Source: Candidatus Rokuibacteriota bacterium
GTDB taxonomy: Bacteria > Methylomirabilota > Methylomirabilia > Rokubacteriales > CSP1-6
Direction: 5' to 3'
NCBI GenBank assembly: GCA_003221455.1
Contig: QHRX01000029.1
Span: 1 to 51,212, forward strand
Length of the DNA stretch: 51,212 nucleotides
A program made the position numbers and the translations under genes. Positions 36,545 to 45,931 of the stretch are shown here, piece after piece (the stretch's first letter is position 1; each line of letters starts with the position of its first letter). The notes below the pieces were generated by a model that was not told where the DNA came from, made no database searches, and worked only from the letters and a program-made list of their open reading frames with translations.

Positions 36545-37848
36545 TCCGCCGGCTCGACGCGCGGACGGCCGGTGTGGAGGCCGTGGTCCGGGCGCTCGCG
36601 CGCGACCCCGACACGGTGGCGCCCGAGGTCTCTCGGCAGGTCGAGGAGATCCTGGCCGCGGTGCAGGCGCGGGGCGACGCCGCGCTCCTCGAGTACGCCG
36701 CCCGCTTCGATGGCTACCGCGGCGACGCGGCGGGTCTCCGCCTGACCGACGCCGACTGGCGGGCCGACCGTCAGGTGTCCGAGGAGACGCGCGCCGCGCT
36801 CGCCTACGCGGCGGCGCGGATCGAGCGCTACCACAAGGAGGCGGCGCCCCGCTCGTGGCGGATGAGCGACGAGCACGGATCCGTGCTTGGCCAGGAGGTG
36901 CGACCGCTCGCGCGCGTCGGCCTCTACATCCCGGGGGGCCGGGCTGCCTACCCGTCGACGGTGCTGATGACGGCCGTCCCCGCGCGCGTGGCCGGCGTGC
37001 CCGAGATCGTGCTGGTGACGCCGCCGGGGCCGGACGGCCTGGTCAACCCGGTCGTGTTGGCGGCGGCCCGGATCGGCGGCGTGACCGAGGCCTATCGCCT
37101 GGGCGGCGCCCAGGCGATCGCGGCGCTTGCGTACGGCACGGCGACGGTCCGTCGCGTGGACAAGATCGTCGGTCCCGGGAACGCCTACGTCGCCCTCGCC
37201 AAGCAGCGGGTGTTCGGCCGGGTCGGCATCGACATGGTGGCGGGGCCGAGCGAAGTCGTAGTCGTCGCCGACGGCTCCGCGACGTCGGCCTGGGTGGCGG
37301 CCGACCTGCTCGCCCAGGCCGAGCACGATCCCATGGCGCGGGCGATCCTGATCACGGACGCGGCGCCGCTGCTCGACGCCGTCGCCACCGCCGTCGAGGC
37401 GCAGCTCGCGGCGCTCCCGCGGCGCGAGATCGCGCGCGCGTCGCTCGCCGCCAACGGCGCCCTCGTGCTGGCGACGGACCTCGCCCAGGCGGTCGAGATC
37501 GCCAACGCGCTGGCGCCGGAGCACCTAGAGCTGCAGGTAGCGGATCCTGAGCGCCTCCTGCCGCACGTCCGCCACGCGGGGGCGATCTTCCTCGGGTGCT
37601 TCACCCCCGAGGTCATCGGCGACTACGTGGCGGGGCCGAACCACGTGCTGCCGACGGCGGGGACGGCGCGGTTCTCGTCCCCGCTCGGCACCGAGGACTT
37701 CGTTAAGCGCTCGAGCGTCATCGGATACTCCGCGCGCGGGCTCGCCGCGGCCCTCCCGGCCGTACGCGCGCTCGCGCGGGCCGAGGGTCTCCAGGCCCAC
37801 GGCGCCGCCGCCGACATTCGTCTACCAGAGCGAGGTGACACGAGATGA
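36541..37848 (+). CDS. hisD: Histidinol dehydrogenase
   Basis: 435 residues. VGLYIPGGRAAYPSTVLMTA, the NAD-binding YRLGGAQAIAALAYGT, VDKIVGPGNAYVALAKQ, DMVAGPSEVVVVAD, and APEHLELQV are conserved, and the zinc site histidine is in QAEHDPMARA. It does the final two oxidations from histidinol to histidine. ATGA overlaps on both sides link it to hisG and hisB. Confidence 0.96.
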   Translation: MIRRLDARTAGVEAVVRALARDPDTVAPEVSRQVEEILAAVQARGDAALLEYAARFDGYRGDAAGLRLTDADWRADRQVSEETRAALAYAAARIERYHKEAAPRSWRMSDEHGSVLGQEVRPLARVGLYIPGGRAAYPSTVLMTAVPARVAGVPEIVLVTPPGPDGLVNPVVLAAARIGGVTEAYRLGGAQAIAALAYGTATVRRVDKIVGPGNAYVALAKQRVFGRVGIDMVAGPSEVVVVADGSATSAWVAADLLAQAEHDPMARAILITDAAPLLDAVATAVEAQLAALPRREIARASLAANGALVLATDLAQAVEIANALAPEHLELQVADPERLLPHVRHAGAIFLGCFTPEVIGDYVAGPNHVLPTAGTARFSSPLGTEDFVKRSSVIGYSARGLAAALPAVRALARAEGLQAHGAAADIRLPERGDTR

Positions 37849-38450
37849 AGCGGGAGACGCCGCGCCAAGCCCGGGTCGAGCGAAAGACCCTGGAGACCGA
37901 GGTCGTGCTGCACCTCAACGTCGACGGTGTCGGGGCGGCCAAGGTCGCAACGACCATCCCGTTCTTCGATCACATGCTCGCCGCGTGGTCGAAGCACGGG
38001 TTCATGGACCTCACCGTGGACGCGCACGGGGACACCGAGGTGGACCTCCACCACACGGTGGAGGACGTCGGGATCGTGCTCGGCCGGGCCTTCCGCGAGG
38101 CGATGGCCGACAAGCGCGGCATCGTCCGATACGGCACGGCCTTCGTCCCCATGGACGAGGCGCTGGTGGCGGCGTCGGTCGACATCTCCGGCCGGCCGTT
38201 CCTCGTCTTCAACGTCCCCGCCATTCAGCGGGCGCGGCTCTCGAACTTCGACCTGGATCTGCTCGAGGAGTTCTTTCGCGCCTTCGCCGTGAACGCGGAG
38301 CTGACCCTGCACGTGAACCTGCACTACGGAAAGAACCTGCACCACATCGCCGAGGCGGTGTTCAAGGCGGTCGGGCGGGCGCTGGCCGAGGCCACGCGCC
38401 TGCACCCGCGCGCCGAGGGCCTCCTGCCCTCGACCAAGGGGAGCCTGTAG
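37845..38450 (+). CDS. hisB: Imidazoleglycerol-phosphate dehydratase
   Basis: 201 residues, monofunctional. The two metal-binding repeats are FFDHMLAAWSKHGFMDL with DLHHTVEDVGIVLG and NLHYGKNLHHIAEAVFKAVG. It dehydrates imidazoleglycerol phosphate. ATGA overlap with hisD. After it comes the largest gap of the his cluster, 123 bases, in which I see no gene. Confidence 0.96.
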   Translation: MKRETPRQARVERKTLETEVVLHLNVDGVGAAKVATTIPFFDHMLAAWSKHGFMDLTVDAHGDTEVDLHHTVEDVGIVLGRAFREAMADKRGIVRYGTAFVPMDEALVAASVDISGRPFLVFNVPAIQRARLSNFDLDLLEEFFRAFAVNAELTLHVNLHYGKNLHHIAEAVFKAVGRALAEATRLHPRAEGLLPSTKGSL

Positions 38451-38573
38451 CGTGGCGAGGCGAGGCAGCGTGCCCGGGGCGGTGGCCCTGGCTCGACCGG
38501 CGGGTCGGCGGGCCGGCGGCGCGCCCGGGGCGAGGCCCGAGCCGCCCGCCCCCGGCTGCCCGTAGCTTGTCGA

Positions 38574-39191
38574 ATGATCGCGGTCATCGACTACGGCCGG
38601 GGCAACCTGGGAAGCGTCGAGAAGGCGTTCGCGCGCGTCGGCATTCCCGCGCGCGTGACCGCCGACCCCCGGGTCGTCGACGCGGCCGAGGCCTGTGTGC
38701 TGCCGGGCGACGGGGCGTTCCGCGACGCGATGCAGAACATCGACGCGCTCGGGCTCGGCGGGGCGCTCCGCCGCGCGCTCGACGGCCGGCGGCCGTTCTT
38801 CGGCATCTGCCTCGGCTACCAGCTCCTCTTCACGGAGAGCGAGGAGTTCGGGCACACCAAGGGCCTCGACGTGGTGGGGGGCGTCGTGCGCCGCTTCCCG
38901 CGCGGGCGGAAGGTGCCGCACATGGGCTGGAACCAGGTCGGGCACGACGGACGAATCCCGCTCTTCGACGGCATCCCGAGCGGCGCATACTTCTACTTTG
39001 TCCACTCCTACTATCCCGACGTGAGCGACGGGTCGGTCGCGGTCGCGACCTGCGAGTACGGGATCACCTTCACGGCCGCTCTCGCCCGTGACAACGTGTT
39101 TGGGACCCAGTTCCATCCGGAGAAGAGTCAGCGGTGGGGGCTCCGCATGCTCGAGAACTTCGCCGCGCTCGTCAAGGGCGCGCGGGCATGA
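38574..39191 (+). CDS. hisH: Imidazole glycerol phosphate synthase, glutaminase subunit
   Basis: 205 residues. Class I amidotransferase: nucleophile C79 in [12 protein letters not shown], and the His-Glu pair in [14 protein letters not shown]. It releases ammonia from glutamine for HisF, encoded 719 bases downstream. ATG 38574; a TAGCTT 5 bases upstream looks like a -10 but lacks a -35. The start of hisA overlaps its end. Confidence 0.95.
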   Translation: MIAVIDYGRGNLGSVEKAFARVGIPARVTADPRVVDAAEACVLPGDGAFRDAMQNIDALGLGGALRRALDGRRPFFGICLGYQLLFTESEEFGHTKGLDVVGGVVRRFPRGRKVPHMGWNQVGHDGRIPLFDGIPSGAYFYFVHSYYPDVSDGSVAVATCEYGITFTAALARDNVFGTQFHPEKSQRWGLRMLENFAALVKGARA

Positions 39192-39910
39192 TCGTGATTC
39201 CGGCCGTCGACCTGCGCGGCGGGCGGTGCGTCCGGCTCCGCGAAGGCCGCGCCGACCGGGAGACGGTGTTCTCCGAGGACCCGGTGGCGATGGCCGAGCG
39301 GTGGGCGGCGCTCGGCGCCCGGCGCCTCCATGTCGTCGACCTCGACGGCGCCTTCGCGGGTGCCCCCCGGCAGACGCCGCTGATCGCCGCGATCGCGCGG
39401 GCGGTGGCGCCGGTGCCGCTCGAGGCCGGGGGCGGGCTGCGCGACCTCGCCGCCGTCGAGGCCGCCCTCGCGGCGGGCGCCGCCTGGGCCGTCGTCGGCA
39501 CCCGGGCCGCCCTCGATCCGGTCTTCCTCAAGGACGTCTGCCGGCAATTCCCCGGACAGATCATCGTCGCCGTGGACGGTCGGGGGCCGAGGGTGGCCGT
39601 CAAGGGGTGGACCGAGGTAGTGTCCGAGACGGTCGGCGAGCTGGCCGCCCGGGCCCGCGACGGCGGGGCAGCGGCCCTGCTCTACACAGACGTGAGCCGC
39701 GACGGAACCGGGCTCGGCCCGAACCTTGCCGACACGGACGCGCTCGCGCGGGCGGTCCGGATGCCGATCCTCGCCTCGGGCGGGGTGGGGAGCGTGGAGG
39801 ACCTCCGGCGCCTGGCCGGGCTCCCCGGGGTCGTCGGTGCGGTGGTGGGGCAGGCGCTCTACACGGGCGCCGTGGACCTGGCGGTCGCGCTCGGAGCGGT
39901 CGAGCGCTGA
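39188..39910 (+). CDS. hisA: Phosphoribosylformimino-AICAR ribotide isomerase
   Basis: 240 residues, a (beta-alpha)8 barrel. [17 protein letters not shown] carries the first catalytic aspartate (D8), and [15 protein letters not shown] the second, at about residue 169. [12 protein letters not shown] and [13 protein letters not shown] bind the second phosphate. It opens the ribose ring in the fourth step of histidine synthesis. Start and stop overlap hisH and hisF. Confidence 0.95.
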   Translation: MIVIPAVDLRGGRCVRLREGRADRETVFSEDPVAMAERWAALGARRLHVVDLDGAFAGAPRQTPLIAAIARAVAPVPLEAGGGLRDLAAVEAALAAGAAWAVVGTRAALDPVFLKDVCRQFPGQIIVAVDGRGPRVAVKGWTEVVSETVGELAARARDGGAAALLYTDVSRDGTGLGPNLADTDALARAVRMPILASGGVGSVEDLRRLAGLPGVVGAVVGQALYTGAVDLAVALGAVER

Positions 39911-40671
39911 TGCTGGCCAAGCGCGTGATCCCCTGCCTCGACGTCAAGGACGGCCGGGTCGTCAAGGGCGTACGGTTCGTCGCGTTGCGGGACGCGGGGG
40001 ATCCGGTCGAGGCCGCGCTCGCCTACGACGGGCAGGGCGCGGACGAGCTGGTCTTCCTCGACATCGCCGCGTCGCACGAGAACCGGCAGATCATGCTCGA
40101 CGTCGTCAGCCGGACGGCCGAGGGCATCTACATCCCGCTGACGGTCGGCGGCGGCATCCGGAGCGTGGAGGACGTGCGCATGCTGCTGCGCGCGGGGGCG
40201 GACAAGGTCTCGCTGAACACGGCGGCCCTCGACAACCCCCGGATCATCCGGGAGGCCGCGGAGCGCTTCGGCAGCCAGTGCATCGTGATCGCCATCGACG
40301 CGCGGCGAGAGGACGGAGGCTTCGGCGTCTACACGCACGGCGGCCGCCGGCCCGCCGGACGCGACGCGATCGCCTGGGCGCGCGAGGTCGAGGCGTTCGG
40401 CGCCGGGGAGATCCTGCTGACGAGCATGGATCGAGACGGGACGCGGGACGGCTACGATCTCGAGCTCACGCGTGCGATCTCGGAGAACGTGTCGGTGCCG
40501 GTCATCGCGTCGGGCGGCGCGGGAACGCTCGAGCACCTCTGGGAGGGACTCGCCGTGGGCCGGGCGGATGCCGTGCTGGCGGCCTCCATCTTTCACTTCG
40601 GTACGTACTCGATCGGCGAGGCCAAGACCTATCTCCGCTCGCGCGGGGTCGAGGTGCGGCTCGAGCCATGA
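39910..40671 (+). CDS. hisF: Imidazole glycerol phosphate synthase, cyclase subunit
   Basis: 253 residues. [20 protein letters not shown] holds the first catalytic aspartate (D11); the second is in [15 protein letters not shown]. Phosphate loops are [14 protein letters not shown] and [13 protein letters not shown]. It builds the imidazole ring and AICAR with ammonia from HisH. ATG 39910 shares one base with the hisA stop; hisIE overlaps the end. Confidence 0.96.
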   Translation: MLAKRVIPCLDVKDGRVVKGVRFVALRDAGDPVEAALAYDGQGADELVFLDIAASHENRQIMLDVVSRTAEGIYIPLTVGGGIRSVEDVRMLLRAGADKVSLNTAALDNPRIIREAAERFGSQCIVIAIDARREDGGFGVYTHGGRRPAGRDAIAWAREVEAFGAGEILLTSMDRDGTRDGYDLELTRAISENVSVPVIASGGAGTLEHLWEGLAVGRADAVLAASIFHFGTYSIGEAKTYLRSRGVEVRLEP

Positions 40672-41324
40672 CCCCGGGCGAGCTCACGTTCGACGCGAGG
40701 GGGCTGATCCCGGCGGTCGTCCAGGAGGCGGACACGGGGGAGCTGCTCATGGTCGCCTGGATGAACCGGGATGCCGTCGCCGCCACCCTCGCGACCGGGC
40801 TCACACACTTCTGGTCGCGCTCCCGCCAAACCCTCTGGCGCAAGGGAGAGAGCTCGGGCCACGCGCAGCACGTGCAGGGCGTGTGGGTCGACTGCGATGC
40901 CGACACGCTGCTCGTCCAGGTCCACCAGGACGGTCCCGCGTGTCACACAGGTCAGCGCACCTGCTTCTTCCGCGCGCTCCAGCCGGGCGGCGAGAACGGG
41001 GCCGCGGAACCAAGCGCGAACATGCTGGCCCGGCTCGAGGCCGTCGTCCAGTCGCGGAAGCGCGCGGCGCCGGCCGGTTCGTACGTCGGCGGGCTGCTGG
41101 CCGCGGGCGAGGCGGCGATCTGCCGGAAGGTCGGCGAGGAGGCGGTGGAGGTGGAGACGGCGGCCCTCGGCGGCGAGGGCGACCGGCGCCTCGTCGAGGA
41201 GGTGGCGGATCTCTGGTTCCACACGATCGTGCTGCTCGGGACGCGGGGGATTGCGCTGCGAGCCGTGCTCGAGGAGCTCGGGCGCCGTCACGCGCGGCGG
41301 GCAGCGCCCGACCCGGGGCCCTAG
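40668..41324 (+). CDS. hisI: Bifunctional phosphoribosyl-AMP cyclohydrolase / phosphoribosyl-ATP pyrophosphatase
   Basis: 218 residues with both domains (HisIE). The cyclohydrolase half contains [44 protein letters not shown] and [15 protein letters not shown], giving the zinc and magnesium ligands. After a linker, the pyrophosphatase half shows [14 protein letters not shown] and [15 protein letters not shown]. It carries out steps two and three of histidine synthesis and is the last his gene here. Confidence 0.95.
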   Translation: MTPGELTFDARGLIPAVVQEADTGELLMVAWMNRDAVAATLATGLTHFWSRSRQTLWRKGESSGHAQHVQGVWVDCDADTLLVQVHQDGPACHTGQRTCFFRALQPGGENGAAEPSANMLARLEAVVQSRKRAAPAGSYVGGLLAAGEAAICRKVGEEAVEVETAALGGEGDRRLVEEVADLWFHTIVLLGTRGIALRAVLEELGRRHARRAAPDPGP

Positions 41325-41343
41325 TGCGCCGAGGCCGGTGCTG

Positions 41344-41847
41344 ATGGGGGCCACGCCGGCGCGCCTTGCGCTCCTCGCGGCGTGCGTCGGGGCCGGCGTC
41401 GTCGGGTGCGCGGGCACGCGGATCGAGGGGGGGATCTTTCGTGGGCGGACCTACCAGGTCGAGCTCCCGGCGGGCTGGCAGGCCGTGCCGGACGGGCGCG
41501 CGGACCTGGCGCTCTCGCGACAGGACGCGCCCGGCGGCATGCTGGCCAACGCCACCTGTCAGGGGCGCGAGCCGGCGCGCCCGCTCGAGGTCCTGACGCG
41601 GCACCTCCTGTTCGGGCTCAAGGAGCGGCAGATCCTCGAGCGCGCCGAGATCCAGGTCAACGGGCAGCCCGCGGAGCGGACGGTGTTCGAGGGGAAATCG
41701 GCCGAGGACGGCAGGGTGCAGGGCGAGGCGTACGTGATCAAGGCCGCGGACTGCGTCTACGACCTCCTCTATGTGTCGCCGCCCCAGTACTTCGAGCAGG
41801 GCCGCCCCGACTTCGACCGCTTCGTCCGGAGCCTGCGCCGGCCGTAG
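41344..41847 (+). CDS. Predicted lipoprotein, function unknown
   Basis: 167 residues. LALLAACVGAGVVGC is a signal peptide with a good lipobox (VVGC, cysteine about residue 22). The mature part starts GGIFRGRTYQVELPAGW, which resembles small surface lipoproteins of the PsbP/DUF1795-like type that begin with a strand of 'Y.v..P.gW', and ends with a helix around FDRFVRSLRRP. It sits between hisI and mlaE and is likely cotranscribed with the lipid transporter; whether it works with it is unknown. GTG 41338 is an alternative start. Confidence 0.7.
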   Translation: MGATPARLALLAACVGAGVVGCAGTRIEGGIFRGRTYQVELPAGWQAVPDGRADLALSRQDAPGGMLANATCQGREPARPLEVLTRHLLFGLKERQILERAEIQVNGQPAERTVFEGKSAEDGRVQGEAYVIKAADCVYDLLYVSPPQYFEQGRPDFDRFVRSLRRP

Positions 41848-41856
41848 GCGACCCGC

Positions 41857-42624
41857 ATGCCCAGCGCCGGATACCTGCGAAGCACGGTGGCGTGGTACGG
41901 GGGCCTCGGCCTCCTCACGGGACAGGTGGCGCGGAACCTCGCGCTGCCGCCCAAGTACGTACGGCTCGTGGTCCAGGAAATCGAGGTCATGGGCGTCCGC
42001 TCCGCCGGCGTCGCCCTCATCGCCGCGAGCTTCACGGGGATGGTGCTCGCCCTGCAGAGCGGCGTCAACATGGCGCGGTTCGGCGCCGAGACCTACGTGG
42101 GCCCGCTCGTCGCGCTGTCGATTCTGCGCGAACTCGGCCCGGTCCTCACGGCCATCCTGGTTGGGGGCAAGGTCGCGTCGGGGCTCACCGCCGAGCTCGG
42201 CTCGATGCTCGTGACCGAGCAGATCGACGCCCTGCGTTCCCTCGGCGTGAACTACATCAAGCGGCTCGTGGTCCCTCGAGTGCTGGCGGCGCTGATCGTC
42301 TTTCCGCTCCTCACGATCCTCGCCGATGGGGTCGGTCTCATGGGCGGCGCCGTGATCGCCGTGTTCGAGCGTGGCGTCGACTGGTACGCCTTCTGGAACA
42401 CGACCCTCTACTGGGTGACCCCGCGCGACTTCCTGACCGGGATCACCAAGAGCGTGTTTTTCGGCGGCCTCGTCACCGTGATCGGGTGCTACAACGGGCT
42501 CGCCTCCACCGGCGGCACCGAGGGGCTCGGGCGTGCGACGACCGCGACCGTCGTGCAGGTCTCGACGGGCGTCATCATCTCCGATTTCGTCCTGACCAAG
42601 CTGCTGCTGATCCTGTTCTGGTGA
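41857..42624 (+). CDS. mlaE: MlaE-family ABC transporter permease (phospholipid)
   Basis: 255 residues, about five membrane helices. VEVMG-type EIEVMGVRSAGVALIAASFTGMV, ALQSGVNMARFGAE, LSILRELGPVLTAILVGGKV, AELGSMLVTEQIDALRSLGV and VPRVLAALIVFPLLTI are hallmarks of MlaE/YrbE permeases. With the ATPase and MCE protein downstream it forms an inner-membrane complex moving phospholipids between the two membranes. Confidence 0.95.
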   Translation: MPSAGYLRSTVAWYGGLGLLTGQVARNLALPPKYVRLVVQEIEVMGVRSAGVALIAASFTGMVLALQSGVNMARFGAETYVGPLVALSILRELGPVLTAILVGGKVASGLTAELGSMLVTEQIDALRSLGVNYIKRLVVPRVLAALIVFPLLTILADGVGLMGGAVIAVFERGVDWYAFWNTTLYWVTPRDFLTGITKSVFFGGLVTVIGCYNGLASTGGTEGLGRATTATVVQVSTGVIISDFVLTKLLLILFW

Positions 42625-42628
42625 GCGG

Positions 42629-43375
42629 ATGACGGAGGCGCCGGTCATCGAGGCGATCGATCTGCGGAAGGGCTTCAACGGGCGGGAGGTCCTCCGTGGC
42701 CTCTCGTTCGCCGTGCCGAAGGGGGTGCGCCTCGTGATCATGGGCGGCAGCGGCGCCGGCAAGACCGTGTGCCTGCGCCTGATCGCGGGCCTGCTCCGGC
42801 CCGACGCGGGCCAGGTCCGGGTGTTTGGCCGGAATATCGAGCGCCTGTCCGAGGAGGCGCTGCTGCCGATCCGCCGGCGCATGGGCTACGTCTTCCAGGG
42901 CGCGGCGCTCTTCGACTCGCTCACGGTGTACGATAATGTCGCCTACGCGCTCCACGAGCATACGAGCCTCGCCGAGTCCGTCGTCGCCGACCGCGTGCGC
43001 CACCTCCTCTCGCTGGTCGGGCTCGAGGCGGAGGCGCAGTGGAAGCTGCCCGGCGAGCTGTCGGGCGGAATGCGCAAGCGGGCGGGGATCGCGCGCGCGC
43101 TCGCGATCGAGCCGGAGGTCATGCTCTTCGACGAGCCGACGGCCGGCCTCGATCCGACAAACTCGAAGATGGTCGCCGAGCTGATCGCCAAGCTCGGTAC
43201 CGGCGTCTGCGACACCGCGGTCGTGGTCACCCACGACATCGAGCTGGCGAACACCGTCGCGGACCGGGTGGCCATCCTCATTGACGGACGGTTCGCCGCT
43301 ACGGGGACGCCCGAGCAGGTGCGTTCGTCCAGGGACCCCGCCGTGCAGGCGTTCCTGACCGGCGAGGCACGGTGA
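42629..43375 (+). CDS. mlaF: MlaF-family ABC transporter ATP-binding protein
   Basis: 248 residues. Walker A GGSGAGKTVCLRL, Q-loop YVFQGAALFDSLTVYDNVAY (the ALFDSL form is typical of MlaF), signature LSGGMRKRAGIARAL, Walker B VMLFDEPTAGLDP, and switch H in VVTHDIELANTVADR. Four bases separate it from mlaE and one base from mlaD. Confidence 0.95.
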   Translation: MTEAPVIEAIDLRKGFNGREVLRGLSFAVPKGVRLVIMGGSGAGKTVCLRLIAGLLRPDAGQVRVFGRNIERLSEEALLPIRRRMGYVFQGAALFDSLTVYDNVAYALHEHTSLAESVVADRVRHLLSLVGLEAEAQWKLPGELSGGMRKRAGIARALAIEPEVMLFDEPTAGLDPTNSKMVAELIAKLGTGVCDTAVVVTHDIELANTVADRVAILIDGRFAATGTPEQVRSSRDPAVQAFLTGEAR

Positions 43376-43376
43376 C

Positions 43377-44570
43377 ATGATGGACGATCGTCGGGGGATC
43401 GGAGTGCGGCTCCGGGTGGGGGCGTTCGTGCTGAGCGCGATCGCCGTCTTCCTCGTCCTGACCTACATGCTCGGGGCCCGGGCGCGGCTGTTCGAGGCGA
43501 AGTATACGCTCTACGCCGACTTCACCGAGGTCGGCGGGCTCGTCGAGGGCGCGGCCGTGCGCCTGGCGGGGGTGCAGATCGGGCGCGTGGCCGGAGTCCG
43601 GCTGCCGGCGGAGCCCGGCGGGAAGGTGCGCGTCGAGCTGCGGGTCGCCTCGCAGTACGCCGACCGGATCCGCCAGGACTCGGTCGCCCGCATCGACACC
43701 CAGGGCCTGCTCGGCGACCGGCTCGTCGAGATTACGGTCGGCGCGGCCAACCAGCCGCCCGTCAAGCCGGGAGCGGTGCTGGCGGCGCGCGAATCGGCGG
43801 ACCTGGGCCGGATCATCAGCCAGGGGTCGGAGGTCGCCGCCACCATCGGCGCCCTGTCCGAGAACCTGAACCGGACGGCCCTGGCGCTCAACGAGTCGAG
43901 GGTCGTGGCGGATCTGGCGGCCACGGCCGCGTCGGCCCGGCGCATCGGCGAGCAGGTCGAGCGCGGGCCCGGGCTCGCCCACGCGCTCGTGTACGAGGAG
44001 CCGGCGACGCTCAAGAAGCTCGACCGGCTGCTGGCGTCGACCCAAACGATCCTGGACCGGACGCAGCGCGGCGAGAGCGCGGTCGGCGTGCTGACCTCCC
44101 GGGAGAGCACGGAAGCGGCGCGCCGCTTCGTCCGGGCGATGGACCGCTTCGCGCGGGCGATTGACCAGAAGCCGGGGGACGGCGGCCTCCTGCCGGCGCT
44201 CCTGTTCGACCCGAAGTACGGGGCGATGGCGGAGGACCTGCGGACGGTGGCCCGGAACCTCCGCGACGTCTCGGGCCGCCTCGCCGGCGGGCGCGGCGTC
44301 CTCGGCGGGCTGCTCGGCGACGCGCCCGCCGACGCGAGCCTCCGGCAGGTGGTCGCCGATCTCCGCGTGGCCGTCGCGAATCTCAAGGAGGTGAGCGAGA
44401 AGCTGAACTCGGGCGAAGGCACCCTCGGCGCCCTCCTCGTCGATCCCACGGTCTACGAGAACCTCTCGGCGGTCCTCGAGGGGACCCAGCGGAGCACGCT
44501 GCTGCGCTCGCTGATCCGGGGGCTCGGCAACAAAGGGCGGGAGGCTCAGCGGGCCAAGGAGCAACGGTGA
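43377..44570 (+). CDS. mlaD: MCE/MlaD-family lipid-binding protein
   Basis: 397 residues, longer than the 180-residue E. coli MlaD. An N-terminal helix (LRVGAFVLSAIAVFLVLTYML) anchors it in the inner membrane. The MCE domain follows: YTLYADFTEVGGLVEGAAVR, LAGVQIGRVAGVRL and DTQGLLGDRLVEITVG (about residues 40-130). The C-terminal 250 residues are rich in helices with repeated LNSGEGTLGALL-like motifs (GRGVLGGLL, GEGTLGALL), as in the long MCE proteins of this type. It should form a hexameric lipid channel. Confidence 0.92.
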   Translation: MMDDRRGIGVRLRVGAFVLSAIAVFLVLTYMLGARARLFEAKYTLYADFTEVGGLVEGAAVRLAGVQIGRVAGVRLPAEPGGKVRVELRVASQYADRIRQDSVARIDTQGLLGDRLVEITVGAANQPPVKPGAVLAARESADLGRIISQGSEVAATIGALSENLNRTALALNESRVVADLAATAASARRIGEQVERGPGLAHALVYEEPATLKKLDRLLASTQTILDRTQRGESAVGVLTSRESTEAARRFVRAMDRFARAIDQKPGDGGLLPALLFDPKYGAMAEDLRTVARNLRDVSGRLAGGRGVLGGLLGDAPADASLRQVVADLRVAVANLKEVSEKLNSGEGTLGALLVDPTVYENLSAVLEGTQRSTLLRSLIRGLGNKGREAQRAKEQR

Positions 44571-45931
44571 TGCGCGAGTCGACCGCGTACCGGTGCCAGG
44601 AGTGCGGGTTCGTCGGCGCCAAGCCCGGAACCTGCCCTGACTGCGCGCGCGCCGGCGTCTACCTCCCGCTGGTGGAGGAGCGCGTGGCCGCCCGCCGCGG
44701 TGGGGGTCACCGGGTGGCCCCGCCCGCGCCGGCCGCGGTGCCGCTCGGCGCGATCAGCGTCGAGCAGGGCGACCGGCTCCCGACCGGCATCGGCGAGCTC
44801 GACCGGGTGCTCGGCGGTGGCGTCGTCCGCGGCTCCCTGATCCTGATCGGCGGCGACCCCGGCATCGGCAAGTCGACGCTCCTGCTGCAGGCCTCGCAGG
44901 CGCTGGCCGCGGCCGCGCCGCCCGTGCTCTACCTCTCGGGAGAGGAATCGGCGGCGCAGATCAAGCTCCGGGCGGATCGGCTCGGCATCGCGCCCGACGG
45001 CGTGTACCTCGTGGCCGAGACGGATCTCTCGATGATCGAGAGCCAGCTCGACGCGCTCAAGCCCCGCGCGCTCGTCGTCGACTCGATCCAGACCGTGTTT
45101 CTGCCCGAGCTCGAGTCGGCGCCGGGCAGTGTCGCGCAGGTGCGCGAGTGCGGCGCGCGGCTCATGCGCCTGGCCAAGGCGCGGGGCATGGCGACCTTCC
45201 TGGTCGGCCACGTGACGAAGGAAGGCGCGATCGCCGGCCCCCGCGTCCTGGAGCACCTGGTCGACACGGTCCTCTACTTCGAGGGCGAGCGGCACCATTC
45301 CTACCGGGTGTTGCGGGCAGTGAAGAACCGCTTCGGCTCCACGAACGAGCTCGGCGTGTTCCAGATGGGGGAGCGTGGCCTCGCGGAGGTGTCCAACCCC
45401 TCGGGGTTCTTCCTGGCGGAGCGGCCCCAGCACGCGTCGGGCTCCGTGATCACCGCGAGCCTCGAGGGGACCCGGCCGATGCTGCTCGAGCTCCAGGCGC
45501 TGGTGGCCCCGGCCGCCTTCGCGACGCCGCGGCGGACGGTGCTGGGCGCCGACTACAATCGAGTCTGCCTGCTGCTGGCCGTGCTCGAGAAGCGCGCCGG
45601 CGTGCCGCTCCAGAGCCAGGACGTGTTCGTGAACGTCGCCGGCGGCGCCCGCGTGGTGGAGCCGGCGGCCGACCTCGGCATCGTCATCGCCACCGCGTCG
45701 AGCTATATGGATCGGGCGGTGCGGGGCGATATGGTGGTCCTCGGGGAAATCGGGTTGACGGGGGAGGTGCGTCGCGTGGCCGGGCTGGCCGCCCGCTTGA
45801 AGGAGGCGGCCGCGCTCGGGTTCAGCGCCGCCCTGGTCCCCGCCGGCAATCTGGGCGATGACGGCAACGGCAGTCTCGAGGTGCGCGGAGCCGCGACCGT
45901 GGACGACGCCTTGCGCGCGTTGCTACCGTGA
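44570..45931 (+). CDS. radA: DNA repair protein RadA
   Basis: 453 residues. A four-cysteine zinc finger (C9, C12, C22, C25 in YRCQECGFVG...CPDC), RecA-like core with Walker A GGDPGIGKSTLLLQ, the KNRFG motif in AVKNRFGSTNELGVF, and a C-terminal Lon-protease-like domain (NVAGGARVVEPAADLGI). RadA drives branch migration during recombination. ATG 44570 follows AAGGAG eight bases upstream, preferred over the GTG at 44567. Confidence 0.96.
   Translation: MRESTAYRCQECGFVGAKPGTCPDCARAGVYLPLVEERVAARRGGGHRVAPPAPAAVPLGAISVEQGDRLPTGIGELDRVLGGGVVRGSLILIGGDPGIGKSTLLLQASQALAAAAPPVLYLSGEESAAQIKLRADRLGIAPDGVYLVAETDLSMIESQLDALKPRALVVDSIQTVFLPELESAPGSVAQVRECGARLMRLAKARGMATFLVGHVTKEGAIAGPRVLEHLVDTVLYFEGERHHSYRVLRAVKNRFGSTNELGVFQMGERGLAEVSNPSGFFLAERPQHASGSVITASLEGTRPMLLELQALVAPAAFATPRRTVLGADYNRVCLLLAVLEKRAGVPLQSQDVFVNVAGGARVVEPAADLGIVIATASSYMDRAVRGDMVVLGEIGLTGEVRRVAGLAARLKEAAALGFSAALVPAGNLGDDGNGSLEVRGAATVDDALRALLP

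Noticed and set aside
38451..38573. Possible small gene or his attenuator in the gap between hisB and hisH
   Set aside because: The 123 bases contain no run of His codons, no ribosome site and no hairpin followed by a U-tract. The TAGCTT before hisH lacks a -35 box.
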